Origin: Janthinobacterium sp051380875
Lineage (GTDB): Bacteria > Pseudomonadota > Gammaproteobacteria > Burkholderiales > Burkholderiaceae_D
Assembly (NCBI RefSeq): GCF_051380875.1
Contig: NZ_JBNYXW010000008.1
Location: 186,001 to 250,000, forward strand
DNA: 64,000 nt
Direction of reading: 5' to 3'
Part shown: positions 36,278 through 44,366 of the stretch, piece by piece
How the letters are laid out: each line of letters starts with the position of its first letter
Numbering within the stretch: position 1 is the stretch's first letter
Notes under the pieces: model-generated
What the model was told of the DNA's origin: nothing
What the model saw: only the letters and a program-made list of their open reading frames with translations
Databases searched by the model: none
Position numbers and translations under genes: made by a program

Positions 36278-37063
36278 TTATTTGCGCCAGATCAAACTGG
36301 CCTGTCTTCCCGTGATGCCATCGCGCCGGTACGAGTAAAATTGCGCCGCATCGCTGACGGTGCAGTATTGCCCGCCCGCCACTTGCGCCACGCCATCGCG
36401 CAGGAGCATGGTGCGCGCCAGCGCGTAAATGTCGGCCAGGTATTTTCCCGGCTTGCCATCGATGGCGGCAAACGCGGCGCTCAGCACTTGCCGCTCGGTA
36501 TCGTCGCGCGCGCCGTCGCGAAATGCCTGCAGCACATCCTGCCCTACCTCAAATTGCTGCGGGCCAATCGCTGGCCCCAGCCAGGCAAGAATCTGCGTCG
36601 CCCCCTGCGCGCGCATGGCTTCCACCGTGCGCTGCAAGACGCCATTGGCCAGGCCGCGCCAGCCCGCATGGGCCGCGCCCACCACCAAGCCGTCATGCGA
36701 ACAAAATAGTACAGGCAGGCAATCGGCCGTCATCACCACGCACACGGCGCCCGCCTGCGTGGCGATACTGGCATCGGCGTCCGGCACGCAGCCGTCCAGG
36801 CTGGCGGCATCGGCGACGGCCACACCGTGCACCTGCGACAGCCAGGCTGGTTCGACCGGCAAGAGCGCCGTCAGGCGCGCGCGGTTGGCGGCCACGTGCG
36901 CGGGCTCGTCGCCCACATGCACACCCAGGTTCAAGCCACCGCCGCCCTGCCCGTCAGCGTAAGGGCCCAGGCTGACGCCGCCCGTGCGCACGCTGGCAAG
37001 CGCACCCACGTTGGCGGGCAAGCCGGGCCAGTGCGGCACGATGCAAGGCAGGGCTGCGGCCAT
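36278..37063 (-). CDS. pgeF: peptidoglycan editing factor (YfiH/laccase-domain family)
   Basis: A 261-residue cytoplasmic enzyme of the multicopper-like YfiH fold. In E. coli it removes L-Ser misplaced in UDP-MurNAc precursors, and earlier annotation called it polyphenol oxidase. Motifs are LSQVHG, TADCLPVLF with the metal-binding Cys, HAGWRGLANG and LGPAIGP. Its ATG overlaps the rluD stop (TGATG), so the pair is translationally coupled; this rluD-pgeF pairing is common in proteobacteria. Confidence 0.92.
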   Translation of the reverse strand: MAAALPCIVPHWPGLPANVGALASVRTGGVSLGPYADGQGGGGLNLGVHVGDEPAHVAANRARLTALLPVEPAWLSQVHGVAVADAASLDGCVPDADASIATQAGAVCVVMTADCLPVLFCSHDGLVVGAAHAGWRGLANGVLQRTVEAMRAQGATQILAWLGPAIGPQQFEVGQDVLQAFRDGARDDTERQVLSAAFAAIDGKPGKYLADIYALARTMLLRDGVAQVAGGQYCTVSDAAQFYSYRRDGITGRQASLIWRK

Positions 37064-38112
37064 CAGACCTGTTCCGGCTCGGCAATGCCGGCCTTGGCGA
37101 TGAGTTCAGCGAAATCATCGGCCAGCGGCACTATCCATTCACACGCTTCAAGCGTGCCTGGATGCACCAGGCCCAGGCGGCGCGCCTGCAGCGCCTGGCG
37201 CGAGAAGATGGACACCAGGTGCTGCTTGCCGTAGACGGCGTCGCCCACCAGCGCAAAACCCAGGTGCTGCATGTGCACGCGGATCTGGTGCGTGCGGCCT
37301 GTTTCCAGGCGGCATTGCATCAGGCTCACGGGACGGCGGTCGAGTTCGCCGCTGCTGATCAATTCATAGTGCGTGATGGCCGGCTTGGCAGAGAAATTCT
37401 CCGACACGGCCATCTTGACCCGGTCGCGCGGGTGGCGCGCAATGGAGGCGTCGATGGTGCCGGCCGTTTTCGGCGTGCCCCACACCAGCGCGAAATACTC
37501 GCGCTTGACGGTGCGCGCCTGCAACTGGCGCACCAGATCCGTTTGCGACGCGAGCGTCTTGCCGACCACCATCAGGCCGCTGGTATCCTTGTCCAGGCGG
37601 TGCACGATGCCGGCGCGCGGCACGCCCGCCAGTTGCGGGCAATGGTGCAGCAGGCCGTTGAGCAGGGTGCCCGACCAGTTGCCGGGGCCCGGATGCACGA
37701 CCAGGCCTGCCGGTTTGTTGATCACGATGATATGGTCATCTTCGTGCACGATGTTCAATTCCATCGCTTCCGGCTTAAAAGCCTCGTCTTCCGGCGCGCT
37801 TTGCGGCAGAATGACGATCTTCTCATCGCCATAGGCGGTCATGTTGCGTTTGGCAACTTTTCCGTCCACGGTCACGAAACCGGCTTCCAGCCACAATTGC
37901 AAGCGGCTGCGCGAGTATTCCGGCACCAGCTTGGAGATGACTTTATCGAGGCGGTGGCCGCAGGCGTCCGGCGTCAGTTCCAATGTAATCGGGGGCATTT
38001 CCTCGAAGACGTCGTCGGCGGCTAAATCGCCGTCAAACGCATCTTCGGCGCCATGATCAGAAAGGGAGTCAAACGCGGGGTCAGCCAAATTAGGCTTCGG
38101 AGTTAATATCAC
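37063..38112 (-). CDS. rluD: 23S rRNA pseudouridine synthase
   Basis: A 349-residue enzyme making pseudouridines in helix 69 of 23S rRNA. The N-terminal S4 RNA-binding domain (about 50-110) and the catalytic Asp in HRLDKDTSGLMV are visible; NKPAGLVVHPGPGN is also typical. It has an acidic N-terminal extension of about 45 residues. The start is a GTG at 38112, with no in-frame ATG nearby. Divergent from bamD across 65 bp. Confidence 0.92.
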   Translation of the reverse strand: MILTPKPNLADPAFDSLSDHGAEDAFDGDLAADDVFEEMPPITLELTPDACGHRLDKVISKLVPEYSRSRLQLWLEAGFVTVDGKVAKRNMTAYGDEKIVILPQSAPEDEAFKPEAMELNIVHEDDHIIVINKPAGLVVHPGPGNWSGTLLNGLLHHCPQLAGVPRAGIVHRLDKDTSGLMVVGKTLASQTDLVRQLQARTVKREYFALVWGTPKTAGTIDASIARHPRDRVKMAVSENFSAKPAITHYELISSGELDRRPVSLMQCRLETGRTHQIRVHMQHLGFALVGDAVYGKQHLVSIFSRQALQARRLGLVHPGTLEACEWIVPLADDFAELIAKAGIAEPEQV

Positions 38113-38127
38113 AGCATTCCCATCGGC

Positions 38128-38133
38128 TATAAT
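38128..38133 (+). promoter_or_regulatory. candidate -10 element for bamD
   Basis: TATAAT within GGCTATAATC, 45 nt before the bamD ATG, in the 65-bp gap to rluD. The -35 box is weak. Confidence 0.4.
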
Positions 38134-38177
38134 CAGCCTATTGTAAAATCTTGGTTAAAACCTTCTTGCAAAACGTC

Positions 38178-38981
38178 ATGCAAAAAAAATTATCGTTGGT
38201 AGTCGCTTCAGTCGTTCTGCTCGGCATGTCCGCTTGCAGCTTGTTGCCTGAAAAAGTGGATGAGACCAAAAACTGGTCCGTTACGAAATTATACTCGGAG
38301 GCGCGTGATGAAATGGCCGGGCAGCACTATGAAGCTGCAATCGGCCTGTTCCAGAAGCTGGAGGCTAACTATCCTTTCGGCAACTATGCTCTGCAAGCGC
38401 AGATGGAGATCGCTTACGCGTATTATAAGGCGGGAGACCAGGCTCAGGCATTGGCCGCCGTCGAACGCTTCATCAAGTTGCATCCAAACCACGCCAATGT
38501 AGACTATATGTACTACTTGCGGGGCCTGATCAGCTTTAACGACCAGATCAGCTTCCTGAACTTCCTGTATGAGCAAGATCCAACCGAGCGCGATCCGAAA
38601 GCCACGCGCGAAGCGTTTGCGGCGTTCAAGCAACTGGTCGACAAGTTCCCGAACAGCAAGTATACGCCCGACTCGCTTGCCCGCATGAACTACCTGATCG
38701 ATGCGATGGCGAAATACGAAGTGCACGTGGCGCGCTATTACTACCGCCGTGGCGCCTACCTGGCCGCCGCCAACCGCGCGCAAACGACGGTGAGCGACTT
38801 TGCCGCCTCGCCGGCGATCGAGGAAGCGCTGTTCATCATGTACCGCTCGTACGACAAGCTGGGCTTGACCGACCTGCGCGACGACACCTTGCGCGTGCTG
38901 AGCAAGAACTACCCGAACACGGCATTCCTCAGCCCGGAAGGGGTGAACAAGGAACGCAAGTGGTGGAAATTCTGGCAGTAA
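38178..38981 (+). CDS. bamD: outer membrane assembly lipoprotein BamD
   Basis: A 267-residue essential member of the BAM complex that inserts beta-barrel proteins in the outer membrane. It has a lipoprotein signal with lipobox LLGMSAC, then five TPR-like helical hairpins (ARDEMAGQHYEAAIGLFQKL; AYYKAGDQAQALAAVERFIK; YYYRRGAYLAAANR). Start set at MQKKLSLVV because it gives a normal signal peptide; the frame opens nine codons earlier. A perfect bidirectional terminator follows. Confidence 0.95.
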   Translation: MQKKLSLVVASVVLLGMSACSLLPEKVDETKNWSVTKLYSEARDEMAGQHYEAAIGLFQKLEANYPFGNYALQAQMEIAYAYYKAGDQAQALAAVERFIKLHPNHANVDYMYYLRGLISFNDQISFLNFLYEQDPTERDPKATREAFAAFKQLVDKFPNSKYTPDSLARMNYLIDAMAKYEVHVARYYYRRGAYLAAANRAQTTVSDFAASPAIEEALFIMYRSYDKLGLTDLRDDTLRVLSKNYPNTAFLSPEGVNKERKWWKFWQ

Positions 38982-39003
38982 TCGGCAACAAGCAAGCTGC
39001 AAT

Positions 39004-39029
39004 AAAAAACCGGGCTAGCCCGGTTTTTT
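39004..39029. terminator. bidirectional terminator between bamD and yaaA
   Basis: A perfect palindrome AAAAAACCGGGC/GCCCGGTTTTTT around TA, serving both convergent genes. Confidence 0.93.
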
Positions 39030-39045
39030 TCTACTTGTTTTCTAC

Positions 39046-39816
39046 TTATTCACCCACCTTGCGCCGGAATACCCAGCTCTTGTCATTCGACGCCTCCGGC
39101 ACATACGCGTAGCCATCGACGTCAAAATGCTTCAATTGCTGCGGATCGCGGATATGATTGACGGCGGCGTAGCGGGCCAGCATGCCGCGCGCACGCTTGG
39201 CGTAGAACGAGATGATTTTATACTTGCCGTTCTTCCAGTCCTCGAACACGGGCGCGATGACGGGCACGTCCAGCTGGCGCGGCTTGACGGACTTGAAATA
39301 TTCTTCGGAAGCAAGATTGACCAGCACCTTGGCGCCCTGCTCTTTGGCCGTACGGTTCAGGCCGTTGGTGATGGTGTCGCCCCAGAATGCATATAAATCC
39401 TTGCCGCGCGCCGTCGACAGGCGCGTGCCCATTTCCAGGCGGTGCGGGTGGATCAGGTCCAGCGGACGCAGCAAGCCGTACAATCCCGACAGGATGCGCA
39501 CCTGCGACTGGGCATAATCAAGCTGGGCCGGCTGCAGGCTGCGCGCTTCAAAACCCGCGTACACGTCGCCATTGAAGGCCATGATAGCTTGGCGCGCGTC
39601 ATCGAGCTGGGGTGTCCAGGAAGCGTAGCGGGCCACGTTGAGGGCGGACAAGGCATCGGAAATGCCCATCAGGCTGCCCACCTCGGCTGGCGAAAACTGG
39701 CGCATGCGCTCGATGAGCTGGGCGGAATGGTCGAGAAAATCGGGGGTGCTGTGCAACGCGGTTGTTGGCGGCGTCTCCAGGTCGAGACTCTTGGCGGGCG
39801 AAAGCACGATCAACAT
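39046..39816 (-). CDS. yaaA: peroxide stress protein YaaA
   Basis: A 256-residue cytoplasmic protein of the DUF328 family. In E. coli it lowers free iron during peroxide stress and binds DNA. Landmarks are LIVLSPAKSLD at the start, FNGDVYAG, LSGLYGLLRPLD and the late FYAKRARGMLARY. Divergent from the PIN-domain gene, with only about 30 bp between the starts. Confidence 0.93.
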   Translation of the reverse strand: MLIVLSPAKSLDLETPPTTALHSTPDFLDHSAQLIERMRQFSPAEVGSLMGISDALSALNVARYASWTPQLDDARQAIMAFNGDVYAGFEARSLQPAQLDYAQSQVRILSGLYGLLRPLDLIHPHRLEMGTRLSTARGKDLYAFWGDTITNGLNRTAKEQGAKVLVNLASEEYFKSVKPRQLDVPVIAPVFEDWKNGKYKIISFYAKRARGMLARYAAVNHIRDPQQLKHFDVDGYAYVPEASNDKSWVFRRKVGE

Positions 39817-39846
39817 AAATTATCACTACAGAATAGAATTGCCGAC

Positions 39847-40281
39847 ATGATACCTGCTCCACAAAAACTCGTCCTCGACACCAACGTTTGCCTCGACCTC
39901 TTCGTCTTCAACGACCCGCGCTGGGCGCCCCTGCTGGCGGCCATGGAAAGCGGCGCCGTACACGCCATCACGCGCGAAGATTGCCGCGCGGAATATCTTG
40001 TCGTGCTGCACTACAAGCATCTGCCGCTCGATGAAGCCAGCCGGGCCGTGGCTGCCGCCCGTTTCAACGCGCACATCACGGTAGTGGCGCCCCCCGTGTC
40101 CGGCGTGCGCCTGCCCGTCTGCACGGACAAGGATGACCAGAAATTCCTCGAACTGGCGCGCGACGCCAATGCCGACATCCTCATCACCAAGGACAAGGCC
40201 CTGCTGAAACTGGCCCGCAAGACGGCCAAGGCCGGCATGTTCAAGATCATGCTGCCAGAAGGCTGGACGCTGGCAAGCTGA
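39847..40281 (+). CDS. PIN-domain protein, putative toxin family
   Basis: A 144-residue protein of the PIN nuclease fold. The acidic residues expected for Mg-dependent RNA cleavage are visible: Asp in LVLDTNVCLD (about residue 11), Glu/Asp in ITREDCRAEY, and Asp residues in CTDKDDQKFLELA and ADILITKDKALLK. It resembles the group annotated as toxin components of TA systems (COG1569), but no small antitoxin gene is adjacent: yaaA is divergent and an IS element follows 23 bp downstream. It may be an orphan or have another role. Confidence 0.78.
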   Translation: MIPAPQKLVLDTNVCLDLFVFNDPRWAPLLAAMESGAVHAITREDCRAEYLVVLHYKHLPLDEASRAVAAARFNAHITVVAPPVSGVRLPVCTDKDDQKFLELARDANADILITKDKALLKLARKTAKAGMFKIMLPEGWTLAS

Positions 40282-40304
40282 GCCGGCCAGGCTCACACGC
40301 AAGG

Positions 40305-41718
40305 CAATCCACCCAAGTTAAGACATTTCAGCAATTTTTCTGACTCATGGCCTTATGCGGTTTTCGGCCTGGAGTTCGTGGTTTTGAGAGATTTTCGCGA
40401 TGGCGGTAGGTCCGGCCGCCAATCAAGTCGAGCATTGCCCGCAGTAGCTTGCCGACCTTTCTGCCGATCCTTCGGCCAAGCAGAAGAATGGGCATCAAGG
40501 GCTTGAGCGCGGTGTGGGCGTAGGCATGATTGACGCGTTGACTGTCAGGCAGATCGGCGTCGGCATGTGCGGTCAGGGCGACGAGGGCTTGCAGGTTGTC
40601 ACAGACGATTTTAGCGGCGACGTCCTGCGCCACGGCCTGCTGGGTCAGTCCGGTGACGTGCTCCAGATTGAGCCGGTGCTTGAGCCGCTTGAACGCCTCT
40701 TCGATGCCCCAGCGCTTGTGGTACAGCTCGGCGAAGCAGTCGGCCGGGTAGAGTTCCTCGTCGAACAGGTTGGTCATCAGCACACGCTGCTCGCCGCTGG
40801 GCGAGACGTTGCGCACCAGGCGCACGCGCTGCGGTTTGCGCGGGCACTCGTAGTCGAGCGCGTCTCGCTTGTTCGGCGCGGGCAGCATGACGACCTGCTC
40901 AAGCGCGTCCGAGCGCATGAACGTGCGTACGCAGGCAAAGCCGCTGGCATTGTCGACGCGCATGCAGAACTTGATGGCGCGGTCGTTGAGCACGGCGACC
41001 AGCCAGCGGCAGGGATAGCCACGGTCGAGCAGCAGCAGGTCGTCCGGGGAAAGCCGGTCCAGGTGTTCGAACAGGAACTGGCGCTCGCCGCGTTCGTGGA
41101 CGTTGTGCAGAGAGGCAGCGAGCATCAGGTCAGGCCCCGGCAAGAACAGGCCGAACAGGATTTGATCGGCCAGAGCGGCGCGCTTAACATGGCTGGCCCG
41201 CAGACCGAAACGCACCGTCGAGGCGTCGGCGGCGACCAAGCGTAGCCCGCGCCAGCGCGGCACAAACCTGTCCTTCTCGGCGCGCGCGATGAGCCAGTCG
41301 TTGAGGCCCGGAATGGCGCTCAGGGATAGCTTGGCACGCGCTTGGGCGAACGCCTGCTCGGACACCTCGTGGACCAGTTGGGCTTGTTGGCGAAGATGGG
41401 CGAAGAAGGTGTCCAGTTCGGCCTGGATGCTCATCCGCATGCCGGTCAGCATGATGGCGACCAGCATCGCCAGGGGCAGCTTGCGGCAGCGCGAGAATGC
41501 GGTCGGATGATCGGCGTGGCGAGCGTCGAGGAGAAATTCTGGCGAGCATAATCGGGCGGCGAAATCTTGAAACAGCGTGGTCAGAACGGACATGGCAGCC
41601 AGTGGAAATAAAAATCCACACTGCCCGCCGCGATTTTAATTCGATGTCAAGTGTATTTATATTAATGTTGAAAATAAATTACTTAAACGCACACCAATCC
41701 CTTAACTTGGGTGGATTG
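40305..41718 (-). mobile_element. IS4-family insertion sequence, complete
   Basis: A 1414-bp element bounded by perfect 18-bp terminal inverted repeats, CAATCCACCCAAGTTAAG (40305-40322) and its complement (41701-41718), with one transposase gene inside. Flanking bases (ACACGCAAGG left, ATGCGCATAC right) do not form a target duplication. It sits exactly at the junction between backbone DNA on the left and the AT-rich islet on the right. Confidence 0.9.
40328..41593 (-). CDS. IS4-family transposase
   Basis: A 421-residue DDE transposase. The first Asp lies in LVAADAST, the second in LLLLDRGYP, and the Glu in the YREK-like segment YHKRWGIEEAFKRLKHRL, typical of IS4. It has an N-terminal helical domain and an intact frame, so the element may still be active. 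It fills nearly the whole element. Confidence 0.93.
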   Translation of the reverse strand: MSVLTTLFQDFAARLCSPEFLLDARHADHPTAFSRCRKLPLAMLVAIMLTGMRMSIQAELDTFFAHLRQQAQLVHEVSEQAFAQARAKLSLSAIPGLNDWLIARAEKDRFVPRWRGLRLVAADASTVRFGLRASHVKRAALADQILFGLFLPGPDLMLAASLHNVHERGERQFLFEHLDRLSPDDLLLLDRGYPCRWLVAVLNDRAIKFCMRVDNASGFACVRTFMRSDALEQVVMLPAPNKRDALDYECPRKPQRVRLVRNVSPSGEQRVLMTNLFDEELYPADCFAELYHKRWGIEEAFKRLKHRLNLEHVTGLTQQAVAQDVAAKIVCDNLQALVALTAHADADLPDSQRVNHAYAHTALKPLMPILLLGRRIGRKVGKLLRAMLDLIGGRTYRHRENLSKPRTPGRKPHKAMSQKNC

Positions 41719-41809
41719 ATGCGCATACAGGCAAGACCGCGCTACGTCGGATAACGCGCAGATCAAGTCGATTGATTCGAACTTAGTGCCTTAGCCGCTG
41801 GGCGCAATC

Positions 41810-41839
41810 TTGAGCGGGCGCACTGAAATTTTTTATAAT
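41810..41839 (+). promoter_or_regulatory. candidate promoter of the Thoeris operon
   Basis: TTGAGC (41810-41815), an 18-nt spacer, then TATAAT (41834-41839), in AT-rich DNA between the IS4 element and thsA. The leader would be about 120 nt. The rest of the 245-bp gap 41719-41963 holds no gene. Confidence 0.5.
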
Positions 41840-41963
41840 TATCAAAAAACATTTATATTTTCTGATTTTTATTGTGCAACTTTGCTTGCGGAGAGTTATC
41901 ATTCTAAGGGAACTGTACATCAGTTCGCCAGTGCAACCTCACACCATCACGCAAAGGCTAAAC

Positions 41964-43397
41964 ATGCTGGACAAGGACAAGATTCGACTGGTTGACGCCC
42001 TATCGACAGAGTTGAATGAGGGAAATCTTGCCATCTTTGCTGGCGCAGGATTCTCCCGCAGCGCCGGATTCGTTGACTGGAAAAATCTGCTTCGTCCAAT
42101 CGCAGAAGACCTGGATCTTGATGTAGAGAAAGAAGGGGACCTAGTAGCTCTGGCGCAATACCATTCCAACGCGAATCAGGCTAATCGCGCAAAGCTGAAT
42201 CAGTTACTAGTAACAGAATTTTGTCGGAATCTGGCACCAACAGAAAATCATAAAATTCTCTCCCGGCTGCCCATTAGCACTTTCTGGACAACCAATTACG
42301 ACAAATTGATAGAAACTGCGCTGGCACGAAGCGGGAAAATTCCAGACGTAAAATACACTACCAAGCAGCTGGCAGTCACAGTTCGAAATCGGGATGCGAT
42401 AGTCTATAAAATGCACGGCGATGCAAACCACGCAAGTGACGCCGTGCTGACTCGTGACGACTATGAAAAATATCATATAAAAATGCAACCATTTATTACT
42501 GCGCTTAGCGGTGATTTGGTTTCGCAGACGTTTTTATTTGTCGGATTTAGTTTTACCGATCCCAATTTAGAATATATATTAAGCCGAGTTCGAATTAGCT
42601 ACGCAAATGACCAGCGACAGCATTACTGCATACTGCGACGTGTCGCGCGTGGCGAAAAAGAGGAGCAAGCAGATTTCGAATACCGACAGCGCAAAGAACA
42701 ATTATTTGGAGTGGAATTGTTGCGTGTTGGCATCAAGGTAACATACGTTGACGAATTCTCGGAAATTACTGCCATTCTGCGTCAACTCGAAAATAAATTT
42801 AAGATGCGCACGGTCTTTATATCGGGTGCTGCGCACGAGTACACTCCATGGGCGCAAAAAGAAGCTGAGAACGCTATCTACCGCTTAAGTCGCGAAATCA
42901 ACAAGCGAAATTATCGCGTCGTATCAGGCTTTGGACTGGGCGTGGGAAGTGCTGTCATAGCTGGCGTGCTTGAGCAAACGGTATTGGATGGCGGAAAATT
43001 AGGTGAGGACAAGCTATTACTAAGGCCATTTCCCCAATCTGCGACTGGAGACCGCCCTTTGTCAGAACTGTGGAGCGAGTATCGACGCACAATGATTGCG
43101 CATGCAGGCATTGGCCTGTTCGTTTTTGGCAATAAACTTGTAGACGGCAAGGTAGTCCTCTCCAATGGTATGGAAGAGGAATATCGGATCGCTAAGGCAA
43201 ATGGGTTGTTCATCATCCCAATCGGCATCACTGGTTACGTTGCTCAAGAAATATGGGAAGAAGTGATAAGTGAGTTCACTGAAGCTAACTATCCAAATGG
43301 GAAGAAAATATTGGAGAGCTTGAAATTATTGGGTTCCAGCGATACCAAGATTGAAAAAGTAGGGGAAATTGTTCTTGAAATTCTGAAACTTTTATGA
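41964..43397 (+). CDS. thsA: Thoeris defence protein ThsA (SIR2 plus SLOG)
   Basis: The effector of a Thoeris anti-phage system. It degrades NAD+ when a TIR partner makes a cyclic ADP-ribose signal, causing abortive infection. The length of 477 residues matches Bacillus cereus ThsA (476). The SIR2 part has GAGFS (27-31), TTNYDK with Asn111 and YKMHGD with His151, the positions of the known catalytic Asn and His. The C-terminal SLOG domain (from about 281) has SGFGLGVGSAVIAG and LLLRPFPQ (Arg354), the likely signal-binding pocket. Start at MLDKDKIRL, with AAAGG upstream. The gene is clearly more AT-rich than the backbone, suggesting transfer. Confidence 0.92.
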   Translation: MLDKDKIRLVDALSTELNEGNLAIFAGAGFSRSAGFVDWKNLLRPIAEDLDLDVEKEGDLVALAQYHSNANQANRAKLNQLLVTEFCRNLAPTENHKILSRLPISTFWTTNYDKLIETALARSGKIPDVKYTTKQLAVTVRNRDAIVYKMHGDANHASDAVLTRDDYEKYHIKMQPFITALSGDLVSQTFLFVGFSFTDPNLEYILSRVRISYANDQRQHYCILRRVARGEKEEQADFEYRQRKEQLFGVELLRVGIKVTYVDEFSEITAILRQLENKFKMRTVFISGAAHEYTPWAQKEAENAIYRLSREINKRNYRVVSGFGLGVGSAVIAGVLEQTVLDGGKLGEDKLLLRPFPQSATGDRPLSELWSEYRRTMIAHAGIGLFVFGNKLVDGKVVLSNGMEEEYRIAKANGLFIIPIGITGYVAQEIWEEVISEFTEANYPNGKKILESLKLLGSSDTKIEKVGEIVLEILKLL

Positions 43398-43406
43398 GGA
43401 TATAAA

Positions 43407-43847
43407 ATGGCTCGCAAAGTATTTTTCAGCTTCAAATATGATGATGTTCAGCGTGCAATGAACGTCAGAAATAGCAATGTCATATCTGGCGCATTAAAGT
43501 CCGGCTTTATTGATAAAGCGGAATTTGAAAAAGTAGAGAAAGACGGTGAAAAGGCGATTCGCGACTGGATTAATACGCAAATGGAAAGTACCTCGGTGAC
43601 TGTGGTGCTAGTTGGCGAAAAGACCGATAAAAGTAAGTGGGTTGCATACGAGATCGAGCGAAGCATCGAGCGGGGAAATGGCATTTTAACCATTGATATT
43701 AGTAAGATAGCTGATCTCAGTGGTGAAACTACCGGTTGCTGCGATCTCCGCGTTGACGGATACAATCATTATCTTTGGAATAAAGATAAAGGACGTGACA
43801 ATTTAGGCGATTGGGTTGAACAAGCCGCTATTGCCGCCGGTAAGTAA
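43407..43847 (+). CDS. thsB1: Thoeris sensor ThsB, TIR-like (DUF1863/MTH538 type)
   Basis: A 146-residue TIR-fold enzyme predicted to sense phage infection and make a cyclic ADP-ribose isomer that switches on ThsA. It begins MARKVFFSFKYDDV, the signature of the B. cereus-type ThsB. A likely catalytic Glu is at about residue 82 (KWVAYEIERSIERG). It is shorter than some relatives (about 190) but looks complete, ending after the conserved WVEQA segment. It starts 9 nt after thsA, so it is in the same operon. Confidence 0.88.
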   Translation: MARKVFFSFKYDDVQRAMNVRNSNVISGALKSGFIDKAEFEKVEKDGEKAIRDWINTQMESTSVTVVLVGEKTDKSKWVAYEIERSIERGNGILTIDISKIADLSGETTGCCDLRVDGYNHYLWNKDKGRDNLGDWVEQAAIAAGK

Positions 43848-43871
43848 AATTTAGATTAGATGGAGATTTAA

Positions 43872-44351
43872 ATGGCGTTTTACAAGCAAAGTGAAATCCG
43901 GCGACGTGCTCAAGCTCATGTAAACCAGAAGTTTCGCGCCACCGCAAAAAGTATTGTTACGGAGTCAATGGAGCAGTACGCCTCATGGCAGACATACGAC
44001 GTGTTCTTGTCGCATAGCACCAAGGATGCAGAGATTGTTCTTGGCGTAAAGCTGGTTCTCGAAGAGCAAGGAAAAAAAGTCTACGTCGATTGGATTGATG
44101 ATGCGGAGCTAGACCGTACCAGGGTCACACCTAAAACCGCTGCAGTGCTTCGGGATAGGATGAAATCCTGCTCGTCATTGATTTTTATTGCGACGGAGAA
44201 CTCGTCATCATCAAAGTGGACTCCATGGGAACTTGGATATTTTGATGGGTTTAAACAAGGAGGCGTCAAAATTTTCCCTGTTCTGGAGGATTGGGAAAGT
44301 TCATTTGAAGGGCAAGAATATTTGGGCTTATACCCACTCGTTCAGAAGTAA
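43872..44351 (+). CDS. thsB2: second Thoeris TIR protein, C-terminus possibly trimmed
   Basis: A 159-residue protein with a 35-residue helical N-terminus and a classical TIR domain: YDVFLSHSTKDAE (box 1), KKVYVDWIDD, and the catalytic Glu in WTPWELGYFDG (Glu120). It differs in type from ThsB1, so it may sense a different trigger. The gene starts 24 nt after thsB1 and belongs to the same operon. The protein ends soon after GQEYLGLYPLVQK, where relatives commonly continue. The IS3 remnant begins about 16 nt past the stop, so insertion may have cut the tail. Whether it is still active is unclear. Confidence 0.83.
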   Translation: MAFYKQSEIRRRAQAHVNQKFRATAKSIVTESMEQYASWQTYDVFLSHSTKDAEIVLGVKLVLEEQGKKVYVDWIDDAELDRTRVTPKTAAVLRDRMKSCSSLIFIATENSSSSKWTPWELGYFDGFKQGGVKIFPVLEDWESSFEGQEYLGLYPLVQK

Positions 44352-44366
44352 TACCTACCTCTGCCC

